Positions 23,021 to 32,629 of a stretch of 38,476 bases of DNA are shown in pieces; the stretch's first letter is position 1, and each line of letters begins with the position of its first letter. The notes below the pieces were generated by a model. The model made no database searches, was not told the origin of the DNA, and saw only the letters and a program-made list of their open reading frames with translations. Source of the DNA: Candidatus Eisenbergiella pullistercoris (GTDB lineage: Bacteria > Bacillota > Clostridia > Lachnospirales > Lachnospiraceae); contig DXDD01000050.1 in the NCBI GenBank assembly GCA_019115665.1, positions 1-38,476 on the forward strand, in the 5' to 3' direction. Position numbers and translations under genes: made by a program.

Positions 23021-23440
23021 TCACTGATAGAAATTCCCCGGGCCGCCTGTTCCCGGTCCGGGGGATTTCTGGCAATTTCTATTTTCATATATAAAACTGC
23101 GCCTACCGGCGCGCCGCAGGGCATCTTCCGCCTTTCCTTCCTCCGCGGGCCGGGCGAGCGTCACATTTTCCTCCAGTGAAAAGGAAAAGAGCCGGTAATC
23201 CTGAAAGACTGCTGAGAAAGCCGACATATAACTGTCGTAATCGTATTCCTGTATCGGAATGCCATTCAGCCGGATCTCCTTCCCATAACCAAAGTTCTCA
23301 AACAGCCCGGAATAGTACATCCAGCCCCTCTGATCCGCGCTGATCTGTTCTGTCAGCTTCGCCGCCCGTTCCTTTGTACGTCCTTCCGCAAACGTCCCTG
23401 CTCTCCTGCTTTTCTTCAGTTCCTCTTTGCTCCAGGCTGC
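23021..23440 (-). pseudogene. ABC exporter remnant (fused TMD and NBD pieces)
   Basis: An open frame from about 23440 to 23021 holds two separate pieces of an ABC exporter. The first half (EELKKSRRA..., QRGWMYYSGLFENFGYGKEIRL) is the intracellular loop of the membrane domain, where family members read like YYxGLxxDYxxGKEIRLF. The second half (NGIPIQEYDYDSYMSAFSAVFQDYRLFSFSLEENVTL) belongs to the nucleotide-binding domain after Walker A, including the Q-loop FQDYRLF. The rest of the membrane domain and Walker A are gone. The frame also loses the ABC signature, Walker B and everything after ALRRAG. I infer an in-frame deletion joining two similar EIRL stretches (about 23260-23285) and a later 3' loss. 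Not functional. Confidence 0.75.
23029..23070. other. Strong hairpin at the broken end of the ABC remnant
   Basis: AGAAATTCCCCGG (23029-23041) pairs with CCGGGGGATTTCT (23058-23070), a 13-bp stem with one G-T pair and a 16-base loop. It has no T-run and lies where the ABC remnant loses family similarity, so it may mark an inserted element or serve as a transcription block before padR. Confidence 0.45.
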
Positions 23441-23544
23441 TCACCATCCAGACCTCCTTCCGTGTTCACCTCCGCCGGGGTAGGGATCATGCGAAACAGC
23501 TTATAGCCGGTATGTTTCCTTTTCCTTCAGGCGCGTCCCTGCGC

Positions 23545-25395
23545 TTAAAACGGCTTTTTCCGTATCGGGAAATACACCGTATACGGTTCCGAACCGATTT
23601 CTCTCAAAGGCTTCAGGTAAAACCCGTTCTGCTGGTCAAATGTTTTATAGCTGCGCGTCCAGTTCCCCCAGACTCTCTCGTTATGCGGCCTGATAAAGGT
23701 CTCCGGCCTTTCCTTATCCCCAAACAGGATCCGTTCTCCCGGGATCAGACCCGCCAGCACCTCCGGGCCGTCCAGAATGGCTGCCGTATCCTCCTCATCC
23801 GCCAGCGGCCAGGTATGAAGCCCCCGGGGAAGCACGACGCGGATCCGGTTGTCCGACCACTCCCTTTTCAGTCTGAGATACCCCTCCTGCGGCCTTTCGG
23901 AGCACTTCTCCCCGTCGATAAAACATTCCATTTCTCCCTTCAGCCACCATGGAACACGGAAGGATATGACCGCCTCCGTCTTTTTCTCCGCCCGGACCTC
24001 CAGTACATAGCTGTCAAAGGAGGGCCGACTGGAAGCGCAGATGGCTGCGTCATTGATTTCCAGGCAGCTGACGCCGTCATCCTCCTTCCGAAGGCACAGC
24101 TCCCATACGCAATCCCCCATCCGGGCAGTCAGGCGCGACGGCTGATACTGGCTGACGCAGATTTCTCCATCGCGCCGGTAATATACATATTCCCAGTATC
24201 TGGCCGCAGCCTGTACCGCCGTGCAGTGGCAGCACCAGAAATCCTCCGTTTTGCCGCTCCATTTTTTTCTCCCGCCGGCCATAAGCGGAAGGTAGTAGGC
24301 CACGATACCTGTCTCCGGATACGGGCTTTCTCCGCATGCATCCAGAGCGCGTGCGCGGTAAAATTCCTGGGCGAACAGACCGTTTATGGTATTTCTTTCG
24401 ATATAATCCCCATATTCCGCCTTTCCGGTAAAGCGGAGCAGGTAGTCCGCCAGTCTTATCATGTTGTAGACCACGCAGTGCTCCTGGTTCTGATCGCCCA
24501 GCCGGGCGGACTGCCGCATCATGGGCGTCCAGACTTCGCCGCTGGTCTGTCCGCCCGTGGCGAACATTCCCCGTTTTGTCACCGCCAGCTCCCAGTAATT
24601 TTCCGTGATCTCCAGATACCTTTCCTCTCCCGTCGCCTCATAAGCCATAGCCGCGCCGTGGATCTCCGGAATCGTCATGTTGGCGTGCATGTTGGTCAGC
24701 ACGTCTTTTTTCACCAGCATCGCTTCAAACAGCTGACGGCGTTCCAGCCCGCGCATCAGCGTCAGATGCCTTTCGTCCCCGGTCATCCCGTAAAATTCCG
24801 CCCAGAACTCCATGATGCCCCCGGTTTCCTCCGTATTCATCATGCGCTCCAGCGTTTCCGGAGGAGTGTTCTTCAAAAATCCGCAAAACCACTCTGTACA
24901 GCCTTCCAGGATCTGCAGCGCCGTCCGGTTATTCAGATATTTCACCATATCCAGAAGTCCCATCATCACCTTATGGCACACATAAAGCGGCGCCCAGAAC
25001 GGTTTTCCCTCCCTGAGAGAGAAAAGATATTTTTCCGGAATGGGAAACGCCCATAGCCCGCCGTTTCTCTCCTGGCATCTGCGGATTTCCTCCGTCATGT
25101 ATTCCGCCTTCGCTCTGAGAACCGGATATCCGCCGTCTCTGCACAAAAGCGCCGCCGCGCTCAGAAAGTGTCCCGCGAAAGTCCCCCGGATATGGCAGGT
25201 CGGAGACTCCCAGCCTCCGTACAGCTCCTTTTTTCTGTAATTGACGCTTCCCGTCAGCCCTGCCTCAAAATAGTAGGGAAACAACAGATTTTCAATGTCC
25301 AGTTCCATCAGATACTCCGCGTCCCTGCCCTGTCTGGTCAGCGCCTCCGACGCAAGCAGCTCTATTTTGTCTTCTTTGTTTCTGTTGAATTTCAT
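23545..25395 (-). CDS. GH127-type beta-L-arabinofuranosidase (DUF1680)
   Basis: A 616-residue enzyme of the GH127/GH146 group, which removes beta-L-arabinofuranose from plant glycoproteins and pectin side chains using a zinc-bound cysteine nucleophile. The family's zinc site is present: Glu305 and Cys307 (in QNQEHCVVYNM) and Cys388-Cys389 (in FWCCHCTAVQ); Glu287 in TSGEVW is a candidate acid/base. The N-terminal two thirds form the (alpha/alpha)6 barrel, the rest is beta-sandwich. There is no signal peptide, so it acts on imported oligosaccharides. The ATG at 25395 has AGGAGG upstream. It is divergent from the ADP-ribosylglycohydrolase-like gene. The position just before the ABC remnant suggests an older, larger locus. 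Confidence 0.88.
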   Translation of the reverse strand: MKFNRNKEDKIELLASEALTRQGRDAEYLMELDIENLLFPYYFEAGLTGSVNYRKKELYGGWESPTCHIRGTFAGHFLSAAALLCRDGGYPVLRAKAEYMTEEIRRCQERNGGLWAFPIPEKYLFSLREGKPFWAPLYVCHKVMMGLLDMVKYLNNRTALQILEGCTEWFCGFLKNTPPETLERMMNTEETGGIMEFWAEFYGMTGDERHLTLMRGLERRQLFEAMLVKKDVLTNMHANMTIPEIHGAAMAYEATGEERYLEITENYWELAVTKRGMFATGGQTSGEVWTPMMRQSARLGDQNQEHCVVYNMIRLADYLLRFTGKAEYGDYIERNTINGLFAQEFYRARALDACGESPYPETGIVAYYLPLMAGGRKKWSGKTEDFWCCHCTAVQAAARYWEYVYYRRDGEICVSQYQPSRLTARMGDCVWELCLRKEDDGVSCLEINDAAICASSRPSFDSYVLEVRAEKKTEAVISFRVPWWLKGEMECFIDGEKCSERPQEGYLRLKREWSDNRIRVVLPRGLHTWPLADEEDTAAILDGPEVLAGLIPGERILFGDKERPETFIRPHNERVWGNWTRSYKTFDQQNGFYLKPLREIGSEPYTVYFPIRKKPF

Positions 25396-25436
25396 AAGTC
25401 CTCCTGTAATACTGTATAAAAATCATGTTATAGCTG

Positions 25437-25465
25437 AACATATCCTGCAAATCTCTGTACTTCAA
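25437..25465 (-). promoter_or_regulatory. Possible promoter of the GH127 gene
   Basis: On the minus strand TTGAAG (25460-25465), a 17-base spacer and TATGTT (25437-25442). Each element matches consensus at four of six positions. Confidence 0.45.
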
Positions 25466-25489
25466 TCACATTCCTGCTCATATAATCCA

Positions 25490-25518
25490 TTTACAAAATT
25501 TCCCCGGGTCTATACAAT
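25490..25518 (+). promoter_or_regulatory. Promoter of the ADP-ribosylglycohydrolase-like gene
   Basis: TTTACA (25490-25495), a 17-base spacer and TACAAT (25513-25518), each five of six consensus bases. A second TATAAT at 25481-25486 could serve instead. Confidence 0.6.
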
Positions 25519-25602
25519 AAATCCATCAGCATGGCAGAATGTCCGCTTATTTATATCCGGCATAATGCCATAGCCACAACAACTCAGACAGGAGGGATCT
25601 GA

Positions 25603-27162
25603 TTGAACTACGAACGAAACGAATACCGAAACCGGGTTCTCGGCTGTTTTCTGGGGAAGAACGCCGGAGGAACTCTCGGGATGCGGGATGAATGGCACCG
25701 CCGCATCAATCATGTAACGTATTATACCCATGAGATCACGGGGGAGCCGCTTCCCAACGACGATATGGACATTCAGCTCGTCTGGCTGATCGCTCTGGAA
25801 GAAAAAGGAATCCATATCGACGCGCGGACTCTCGGAGATTACTGGATGTACTATGTCACGCCGCACTGGGCGGAATACGGCAACTGCAAGATCAATATGC
25901 GCATGGGGATCCAGCCGCCCTTCAGCGGCACCCACAACAATCCTTACACCGACAGCTGCGGCGCTTATATCCGTTCCGAAATCTGGGCCTGCCTTGCTCC
26001 CGGATGCCCGGAAACCGCCGTTTCCTATGCCTGCCGGGATGCGCTGGTGGATCACGGAGAAGGGGAAGGGCTCTACGCCGAAGCCTTCTGCGCCGCGATG
26101 GAAAGCGCCGCGTTTGTGGAGCATGATATCCGCACGCTCATTCACATCGGCCTGTCTTATATTCCGGAGGAATGCGCCATTGCAAAAGCAGTCCGTCTTG
26201 CGGAAAGCCTGTATGACAGAAGGGTTCCCTGGATGGAGGCAAGAGATGAAATCCTGCGCAATTTTCTGGGCGGCTTTATCTTTACCGTTTCCGAAGAGGA
26301 TCGAAAAAAAGGATTCGTCAACGGCCGCACCGGCTGGGAGGCTCCGTCCAATATCGGCATGATCATCCTCGCCCTTCTCTATGGAGAAGGGGATTTCGGG
26401 AAAACCATCTGCCTTGCGGTCAACTGCGGAGAGGACACGGACTGCACAGCCGCCACGTCCGGCGCGCTTCTTGGCATCCTGCTCGGCATTGACGGCATCG
26501 AAGAAAAGTGGAAGGCCCCCATCGGAGGAAAACTGAAGCCGGCATGCCTGAATCTGGGCGAACTTGGGAATCTGGGAAATCTTCTGCCAAAGGACATTTA
26601 CGAGCTGCAGGAAAGGATTGAAAAGCTGGCCGAAATGGTTCTGGCCGGCTGCCATACGGGAATGGCCCTGTCCGATCAGCCCTGCCTTTTTGACGGCTGC
26701 CGTCTGTTCTGCGAAGATAACAGCCGGTTTTATGCAGGTCCTGATACCGCAAGATATTCCTTCGACTTTTTTGATATCGACGTAACCTTTGAAAATGGAA
26801 TATCCATCGCCCCCTTTTCTTCCAAAAAACTGACCTTCACGGTTCATAACCGCTATAAGACTTCAGAAAATCTGAATATTCATATTTATGGCGAAAACCT
26901 CCAGGTTTCTCCCTCAAGAGACGGCCTTATGCATATTCCGGAGGGGATCTGGTTCCGGAATCGGGCGCAGGCCTCTTTCACCCTGCACTGGGAAGACTTC
27001 CCCGGAACCGTCTGCCGGGCCGTCGCTGAGTTCACCACTCCCAGCCGTGCTGGAAGCATGCTGGTACCGCTGATTTTCGTCAAGGATATTACGGATGACT
27101 GCGATGGAAAAACGCATGCCGCCAAAGCCGGAAATATCTCCTGCGGAGAGGAGAAAACATGA
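25603..27162 (+). CDS. ADP-ribosylglycohydrolase-fold protein with C-terminal beta domain
   Basis: A 519-residue protein. Residues 1-335 are an ADP-ribosylglycohydrolase (ARH/DraG) domain: RVLGCFLGKNAGGTLG at 11-26, metal-binding NDDMDIQ at 52-58, and GEDTDCTAATSGALLG at 276-291, the usual Mg-binding signature. Residues about 370-500 look like a beta-sandwich accessory domain. The start is TTG 25603 with AGGAGGG upstream. True ARH enzymes cleave ADP-ribose from proteins, but this long form is found in sugar-utilisation loci of gut bacteria and here lies among GH127 and GH116 genes, so a glycoside substrate is possible. That role is inference. There is no signal peptide. Confidence 0.8.
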   Translation: MNYERNEYRNRVLGCFLGKNAGGTLGMRDEWHRRINHVTYYTHEITGEPLPNDDMDIQLVWLIALEEKGIHIDARTLGDYWMYYVTPHWAEYGNCKINMRMGIQPPFSGTHNNPYTDSCGAYIRSEIWACLAPGCPETAVSYACRDALVDHGEGEGLYAEAFCAAMESAAFVEHDIRTLIHIGLSYIPEECAIAKAVRLAESLYDRRVPWMEARDEILRNFLGGFIFTVSEEDRKKGFVNGRTGWEAPSNIGMIILALLYGEGDFGKTICLAVNCGEDTDCTAATSGALLGILLGIDGIEEKWKAPIGGKLKPACLNLGELGNLGNLLPKDIYELQERIEKLAEMVLAGCHTGMALSDQPCLFDGCRLFCEDNSRFYAGPDTARYSFDFFDIDVTFENGISIAPFSSKKLTFTVHNRYKTSENLNIHIYGENLQVSPSRDGLMHIPEGIWFRNRAQASFTLHWEDFPGTVCRAVAEFTTPSRAGSMLVPLIFVKDITDDCDGKTHAAKAGNISCGEEKT

Positions 27163-27174
27163 AAATGAACGGCT

Positions 27175-27222
27175 GATACCGGACGAGCGCGGGCGGATCG
27201 TATCCGTCCGCCGTCCGGTATC
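27175..27222. terminator. Long hairpin between convergent genes
   Basis: GATACCGGAC/GTCCGGTATC (27175-27184 with 27213-27222) is perfect, and inside it GGCGGA/TCCGCC (27192-27197 with 27207-27212) pairs again. It sits between the ends of two convergent genes, so a bidirectional stop is likely, although no T-run follows. The remainder of 27223-27297 shows nothing. Confidence 0.45.
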
Positions 27223-27297
27223 CCCGCCCCGTATCGTCCTCCGCATCCAGGGACGGCCGGATGAAGGCCCGACGGAACCGAACGAATGCTTTCAGCC

Positions 27298-29898
27298 TTA
27301 TGAAAAAGCCGTCCCTCTTCCGGAAAGAATCTCAATGCGGTCCCCAGCCCCGCAGGAGATCTCCTCAAACAGAACCGCCGTCCCTTTCTGCGAAAACGGA
27401 AGATCCGCTCCGTTCAGGCGGACCGCGCCTGCCCGTCTGCCCTCCGGCAGATAGTATTCCTTCAGCTCCAGCGTCCCGTACAGCACGCTGATTTCCGTCT
27501 TTTCCGGCCGGACCGATACGTTTCCCCATGCCTGCCGGAAGCTCCAGAAGCTGTGAAACTCCTTCTGTTCTCCTGACTCATCCGCATCCCCCGGATTCAT
27601 GGGGTCAAAACCCATCCCCTTCCTCACGCCGTCCCAGACAAAGCCGGACAGTGTGGGAAGAAGGCTGTAGCTCGCCATGCTTCTGGCGTAATTGCTTCCG
27701 CATTCGATCTCGTTCCAGGGATTTCTTTTATATCCGTCATAGCGATCCCGGACCGCTTTCACAAGGGAAAGCCCTTCCTCCCTCAGCCCGGCAAGGATCA
27801 TGTGGCAGGCCGCCTGATACTCGAAGCCCGTCATGCATTCGGTGGAATAGGTCAGTGGGATGGCGGGCTTTTCTCCCTGCGGCCAGGTGCAGATCACAAG
27901 CCCCTCTTCTTCATCCACCGCAAAATTCCTCCAGAAGTTTTCCACCTCCGTCATTTTCCTGAAATTGTTCCGATACAGATTTTTCAGCGCGGTTTTCACC
28001 TGCTTTTCATCGAAGATCCCGCCCAGACCGCACAGGGCGGCGTGCCAGCAGGCGACCGTCTGATCGATGACGCAGCCGGTTCCGATCTGATATTTCAGCT
28101 GCCCCGCCTCTTCGTTCCAGTAGGCCTCCTCCAGTTCTTCGCCATAGCCTGACAGCAGCGTCCGGTCTGAAAGGTCGATGCGCTGTCCGTACCAGCTCCC
28201 GTTGAACAGATTTTTATCCGCCCATTCCTTTCCTCGCTGAAAAATCTCCCGGTACTCCGCCGCCTCCCGCTTTTCACCCAGATGCTCCGCCATCTCTGCC
28301 GCGGCCTTCAGGGCGGCGAGATAAAAGCCGGTCAGCCAGGAATTGGGGCCGAAAAGCTCCATATCCAGCGTGTGGTGCTGCCTTCCCCGGATCACGCCGC
28401 TCTTTTCGGGATCCCACCGGCAGGGATTCTGTCCGGACCAGGCATACTCCAGACTTTTCTTCACTCCCGGCCACATTTTCTCAAGCCAGGCGTCGTCTCC
28501 GGAAAATTTCCATTCCCGGAAGACTTTGACCACGCCTCCCATCTGCCCGTCCACACAGGGCAGGAAATCCCAGGGCGCTCTTCCGGCAGGCAGCTGAAGC
28601 CGGAAGCTCATCCGCCCGTCCCCGTGCTGATTATACCGGTAATCCGCCTCCCGCATGCTCCTTTCCAGATCGGGAAAAAGGAAGGGGAGCGCGTAAGCAT
28701 AATTCCATACGTGGGTACAGCTCCCCTCGCAGCTTCCTTCGTTCTCCAGGCAGCCTTCAAATCCGTAGAAGGTCCCGTCCTCAAGGCGCAGCACCGTGGG
28801 CGACTTCAGGACGGAAAGGTTTGCCGACACCGCATCCAGCACCGATGCGGGAAGGGTGGACGCATGGAGCGTACGGGTAAAAAGCCGCGTCAGCCCCTCC
28901 AGCCTGTCCCAGTTTTCCATGCAGTAGCGGGCGGACGCGGCGGAATCCGAAAAGCGCACCGCATACCAGTTTTTCCACCAGGTTCTCTTCCCGTCCGGCT
29001 CCGGATTCCAGAAATTGTACATCCTCGGGAAGCTCCAGCTGATCAGGAAACGGAGCGTTTTCGTCTCGCCCGGGCGGAGCCTGACCGTTTCCGCCAGATC
29101 GGCCGTATCCGGCGCCTTCTGCAGCGGAACGGACGGCGTCTCATAATGACGGTTGGAAAAGCCTCCCGGCCTTTTGAAATCCTCCCAGAACATTTCCACG
29201 CCGTCCTGCCAGCCGCCTCTGTACCAGTATTCCTGCCAGCTGCCCTCTCCCCCGCTGGATGCGATCGTCATGTTTCCGGTTTTCAGCGCGTCCCGTTCGT
29301 CTTTTCCCGAAATCATGATCCGCTGAAAATCCCCTCCGGCATGCTCATGGACCGAGCTTCCTATGGGAAACGGGCTTCCGCAGAAGCAGCAGACGGTATA
29401 ATCCGCCTCCTGCTCCGTCGTATTCGTGAGCGCGAAGGAAAAGAAGGCCGCCGGCAGCGAGGAATCCCCGGCATTCATGGGAATCAGCGGGTTGAACGCG
29501 GTCATTTCCGCCTTTCCCGGGAAACGGCTGTCCCTGAACTTCAGTCTGGCCATCGGGAAGCTCCCCTCAAAGCAGACCGACTGAAAATGGGGCCATCCGG
29601 CCAGCGTCCTGTCCGTGGGGCCGAACCCGTACCCGATATGACCGCTGTTTACCCCCTGCGGCCGCTCTCCCATAAGCGGCGTTTCCGCCGGTCCGGTCAG
29701 CGAACGGGCGTCCAGGAGCCTTCCCTCCCGTTCCGCCTTGACGACAAAGCCTGTAAAACCATTCAGGCTTCTCTTGTTCGGCCGGTTAAAGATCTCGAAG
29801 TCCTTCAGCCTTCCGTTCCCCGCAAGCCCGATGCAGCCGGCGCCGATCCCTCCCAGCGGGAAGGAAATCTGATCCAGATTTTTCCCTTCATATTTCAT
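27298..29898 (-). CDS. GH116 family glycosidase (DUF608, GBA2-like)
   Basis: An 866-residue enzyme of family 116, whose members are beta-glucosidases, beta-xylosidases or N-acetylglucosaminidases. The N-terminal beta-sandwich begins ISFPLGGIGAGCIGL (11-25). The catalytic (alpha/alpha)6 domain includes Glu391 in EGSCTHVWNYA, the expected nucleophile, and Asp512 in HTLDMELFGPNSW, the expected acid/base. CVDGQMGG and REWKFSGD are further family blocks. I chose ATG 29898 with AAGGGGGA six bases upstream; an ATG two codons earlier has no room for a site. No signal peptide, so it is cytoplasmic. The substrate is open; the neighbourhood suggests plant glycans. It is divergent from glgC. Confidence 0.88.
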   Translation of the reverse strand: MKYEGKNLDQISFPLGGIGAGCIGLAGNGRLKDFEIFNRPNKRSLNGFTGFVVKAEREGRLLDARSLTGPAETPLMGERPQGVNSGHIGYGFGPTDRTLAGWPHFQSVCFEGSFPMARLKFRDSRFPGKAEMTAFNPLIPMNAGDSSLPAAFFSFALTNTTEQEADYTVCCFCGSPFPIGSSVHEHAGGDFQRIMISGKDERDALKTGNMTIASSGGEGSWQEYWYRGGWQDGVEMFWEDFKRPGGFSNRHYETPSVPLQKAPDTADLAETVRLRPGETKTLRFLISWSFPRMYNFWNPEPDGKRTWWKNWYAVRFSDSAASARYCMENWDRLEGLTRLFTRTLHASTLPASVLDAVSANLSVLKSPTVLRLEDGTFYGFEGCLENEGSCEGSCTHVWNYAYALPFLFPDLERSMREADYRYNQHGDGRMSFRLQLPAGRAPWDFLPCVDGQMGGVVKVFREWKFSGDDAWLEKMWPGVKKSLEYAWSGQNPCRWDPEKSGVIRGRQHHTLDMELFGPNSWLTGFYLAALKAAAEMAEHLGEKREAAEYREIFQRGKEWADKNLFNGSWYGQRIDLSDRTLLSGYGEELEEAYWNEEAGQLKYQIGTGCVIDQTVACWHAALCGLGGIFDEKQVKTALKNLYRNNFRKMTEVENFWRNFAVDEEEGLVICTWPQGEKPAIPLTYSTECMTGFEYQAACHMILAGLREEGLSLVKAVRDRYDGYKRNPWNEIECGSNYARSMASYSLLPTLSGFVWDGVRKGMGFDPMNPGDADESGEQKEFHSFWSFRQAWGNVSVRPEKTEISVLYGTLELKEYYLPEGRRAGAVRLNGADLPFSQKGTAVLFEEISCGAGDRIEILSGRGTAFS

Positions 29899-29944
29899 AT
29901 GCATTCCCCCTTGCTTCCTGACCTGATAAGGATATCCTGCCCCG

Positions 29945-29973
29945 ATTATAAGCCATATCCAAAGGCCCGTCCA
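29945..29973 (-). promoter_or_regulatory. Promoter of the GH116 gene
   Basis: On the minus strand TGGACG (29968-29973), a 17-base spacer and a perfect TATAAT (29945-29950). AGGATATCCT, a palindrome, lies about 15 bases downstream and could be an operator. Confidence 0.6.
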
Positions 29974-30108
29974 GCTCCTTATGGCCGTTCTGCGGCCTGA
30001 AATCTGTCTCATGAAGCGGAAAATCTATGGAACGGATACCGCTTTGTAAAATTTCGGAAAAATATTTCTCTCTTTTGCACAAAAGGCTGTCCTTTTTACC
30101 GTTTTTGT

Positions 30109-30116
30109 GGTACAAT
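30109..30116 (+). promoter_or_regulatory. Extended -10 promoter of glgCD
   Basis: TGgTACAAT with TACAAT at 30111-30116, about 40 bases before the glgC start. No clear -35 is seen; the extended -10 may compensate. Confidence 0.5.
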
Positions 30117-30156
30117 TTCAACATCACCATTTAATTTGAACCAGGGGGATATCATT

Positions 30157-31365
30157 ATGGCCAAAGAAATGATAGCAATGCTTCTTGCCGGCGGCCAGGG
30201 ATCGCGTCTGTACGCCCTGACCCAGAAGCTGGCAAAACCCGCAGTTCCCTTCGGCGGAAAGTACCGGATCATCGACTTTCCGCTGTCCAACTGCGTAAAC
30301 TCCGGCATTGATACCGTGGGCGTTCTGACCCAGTATCAGCCGCTGGTGCTCAACGAGTATATCGGAAACGGACAGCCCTGGGATCTGGACCGCCTGCACG
30401 GCGGCGTCCACATCCTTCAGCCTTATCAGCAGGCATCCGGCTCCGACTGGTACAAGGGCACCGCAAACGCCATTTATCAGAACATTCCGTTCATTGAGCG
30501 CTATGATCCGCAGTACGTGATCATCCTGTCCGGCGACCAGATCTGCAAGCAGGACTACAGCGATTTCCTTCGTTTCCACAAGGAAAAGAACGCGGAGTTC
30601 AGCGTGGCCGTCATGGAGGTGCCGTGGGAAGAGGCTTCCCGCTTCGGCCTGATGGTGGCGGATGAGAACGACAGGATCACCGAATTCCAGGAGAAGCCCA
30701 AAGAGCCCAAGTCCAACCTGGCTTCCATGGGAATCTACATTTTCAACTGGGATATCCTGAAGAGATATCTGATCGAGGACGAGGCCGATCCGGAATCGGA
30801 AAACGATTTCGGAAACAACATCATCCCCAATCTCCTGCGCGACGGACGCCGCATGTACGCCTACCGCTTCAGCGGATACTGGAAGGATGTGGGAACCATC
30901 TCCTCTCTGTGGGAAGCGAACATGGAGGTCCTGGATCCGGAGCACAGCGGCATCAATCTGTTTGACAGCGACTGGAAGATCTACAGCCGCAACAGCGGCA
31001 TGACCGGTCATCGGATCTGCCGCGGAGCGACGGTGGAGAATTCCATGATCACCGACGGCTGCCATGTGGAAGGAAACGTGAAGCATTCCATCCTGTTCGC
31101 GGGCGTGCGCGTGGAAGAGGGCGCGACGGTGGAGGACGCGGTCGTCATGGGCGGCACGGTCATCAAGTCCGGCGCGGTTGTGAAGCACTGCATCGTTGCC
31201 GAGAACGCGGTGATCGGTGAGAACGCGGTAGTCGGCGCCATGCCCGAGGGCGAGGAAAACGGCGTAGCGACGGTCGGCCCCGGCGTATATGTGGGAGACG
31301 GCGCCAAGATCGGCCCGCATGCCATGGTGAATAATAATGTAAAAGGCGGTGAAGAACAATGGTAA
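30157..31365 (+). CDS. glgC: Glucose-1-phosphate adenylyltransferase
   Basis: A 402-residue ADP-glucose pyrophosphorylase, making ADP-glucose from ATP and glucose 1-phosphate for glycogen synthesis (EC 2.7.7.27). Seen: [15 protein letters not shown] (nucleotide loop), [42 protein letters not shown] and YWKDVGTI, then a left-handed beta-helix of hexapeptide repeats. The ATG at 30157 with GGGGGAT upstream is preferred over a TTG seven codons earlier. It overlaps glgD by seven bases, as usual in Firmicutes, where GlgC is the active subunit of a GlgC-GlgD heterotetramer. Confidence 0.95.
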   Translation: MAKEMIAMLLAGGQGSRLYALTQKLAKPAVPFGGKYRIIDFPLSNCVNSGIDTVGVLTQYQPLVLNEYIGNGQPWDLDRLHGGVHILQPYQQASGSDWYKGTANAIYQNIPFIERYDPQYVIILSGDQICKQDYSDFLRFHKEKNAEFSVAVMEVPWEEASRFGLMVADENDRITEFQEKPKEPKSNLASMGIYIFNWDILKRYLIEDEADPESENDFGNNIIPNLLRDGRRMYAYRFSGYWKDVGTISSLWEANMEVLDPEHSGINLFDSDWKIYSRNSGMTGHRICRGATVENSMITDGCHVEGNVKHSILFAGVRVEEGATVEDAVVMGGTVIKSGAVVKHCIVAENAVIGENAVVGAMPEGEENGVATVGPGVYVGDGAKIGPHAMVNNNVKGGEEQW

Positions 31366-32504
31366 ATTCCAACGCAGATGCACTGGGCATCATTTTCCCC
31401 AACAGCTATGACTCTCTGGTACCCGAGCTGGTAGCCGAGCGCCTGATGGCCTCCATCCCCTTTGCCGGACGTTACCGCCTGGTGGACTTCATCCTGTCCA
31501 GCATGGTAAACTGCGGCATCGGAAACGTTTCCATCGTTGTCCGCAGGAACTACCACTCCCTGATGGATCATCTCGGCTCCGGCCGTGAGTGGGATCTGAC
31601 CCGCAAGAACGGCGGCCTGCATATCTTCCCGCCTTATTCGGACAAGACCGTTAAGATCTACAGCGGACGCGTGGAAGCGCTGGCGAGCATCGTGGATTTC
31701 CTCAGGGATCAGAAGGAAAAATATGTGGTGATGTCGGACGCGAACATCGCCGTGAACTTTGACTTCAACGCCATGATCGACGCGCATATCGCAAGCGGCG
31801 CAGACGTGACCGCCGCCTACCGTGTGGAGCCGATCCCCGATGTGGCGATGAATTCCTCCGCGGTGCGCAAGGAAATGTACTATACTCTGGATATGGACGA
31901 GACCGGAAAGGTCACGCAGATGCTCGTCAATCCTCAGGTGGACGGAGATCAGAATTTCTGCCTGAACATCTACATCATGGACCGCGAGCTTCTGGTCAGC
32001 TGGATCGAGAAGGCGTTCATGCGCGGCGACATTTACTTCGAGCGCGACATTCTCGCCCGCTCCCTTGACCGCCTGAACGTGAGAGGCTTCCGTTTCGACG
32101 GATACGTGGCGCGTATCTGCGACATGAAGAGCTATTTCGATGAGAACATGAAGCTTCTGGATGAAAACAATCTGGACGCCCTGTTCACTCCCGGCTCGGT
32201 TTATACCAAGATCCGCGACGACAACCCGACCCGCTACATCAACGGCTCCAGAGCGGAAAACATCATGGCCGCCGACGGCTGCGTCATTGAGGGCGAGGTG
32301 GAAAACAGCGTTCTCTTCCGCGGCGTGAAGATCGGCAAGGGCGCAAAGGTGAAGAACTGCGTCCTGATGCAGGATACCGTGGTGGAAGACGGGGCAAACC
32401 TGGAATACATCGTTACCGATAAGGACGTGACCATCACCGCCGGCAAGGAAATGCGCGGAACCGACAGTCTTCCTGTTTATGTAGCGAAATATCAGGTAGT
32501 ATAA
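31359..32504 (+). CDS. glgD: GlgD subunit of ADP-glucose pyrophosphorylase
   Basis: A 381-residue GlgD-type paralogue. The first nucleotide loop is degenerate ([15 protein letters not shown] in place of LAGGxGxRL), while [35 protein letters not shown] and the C-terminal beta-helix remain. GlgD is not catalytic or only weakly so and changes the affinity and regulation of GlgC. The ATG lies within the last codons of glgC, so translation is coupled. A strong terminator follows at 32549-32602, ending the operon. Confidence 0.93.
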   Translation: MVNSNADALGIIFPNSYDSLVPELVAERLMASIPFAGRYRLVDFILSSMVNCGIGNVSIVVRRNYHSLMDHLGSGREWDLTRKNGGLHIFPPYSDKTVKIYSGRVEALASIVDFLRDQKEKYVVMSDANIAVNFDFNAMIDAHIASGADVTAAYRVEPIPDVAMNSSAVRKEMYYTLDMDETGKVTQMLVNPQVDGDQNFCLNIYIMDRELLVSWIEKAFMRGDIYFERDILARSLDRLNVRGFRFDGYVARICDMKSYFDENMKLLDENNLDALFTPGSVYTKIRDDNPTRYINGSRAENIMAADGCVIEGEVENSVLFRGVKIGKGAKVKNCVLMQDTVVEDGANLEYIVTDKDVTITAGKEMRGTDSLPVYVAKYQVV

Positions 32505-32548
32505 TGCACGGCCGCGCTTCCCGGGAGGCGCAGCCGCAAAAGGATATT

Positions 32549-32602
32549 GAGCCTCTGTCCGGCAGACGGTTTGGGCCGTCTGCGGCAGGAGGCTCTTTTT
32601 TT
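32549..32602 (+). terminator. Rho-independent terminator of glgCD
   Basis: GAGCCTC (32549-32555) pairs with GAGGCTC (32589-32595), CAGACGG/CCGTCTG pairs inside, and seven T follow (32596-32602). Confidence 0.9.
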
Positions 32603-32629
32603 GCGCAGATTTCTTTTGTCTGCCGCCGG

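Noticed and set aside
27298-30000. Long plus-strand frame opposite GH116
   Set aside because: Antisense shadow of a gene with clear catalytic motifs.
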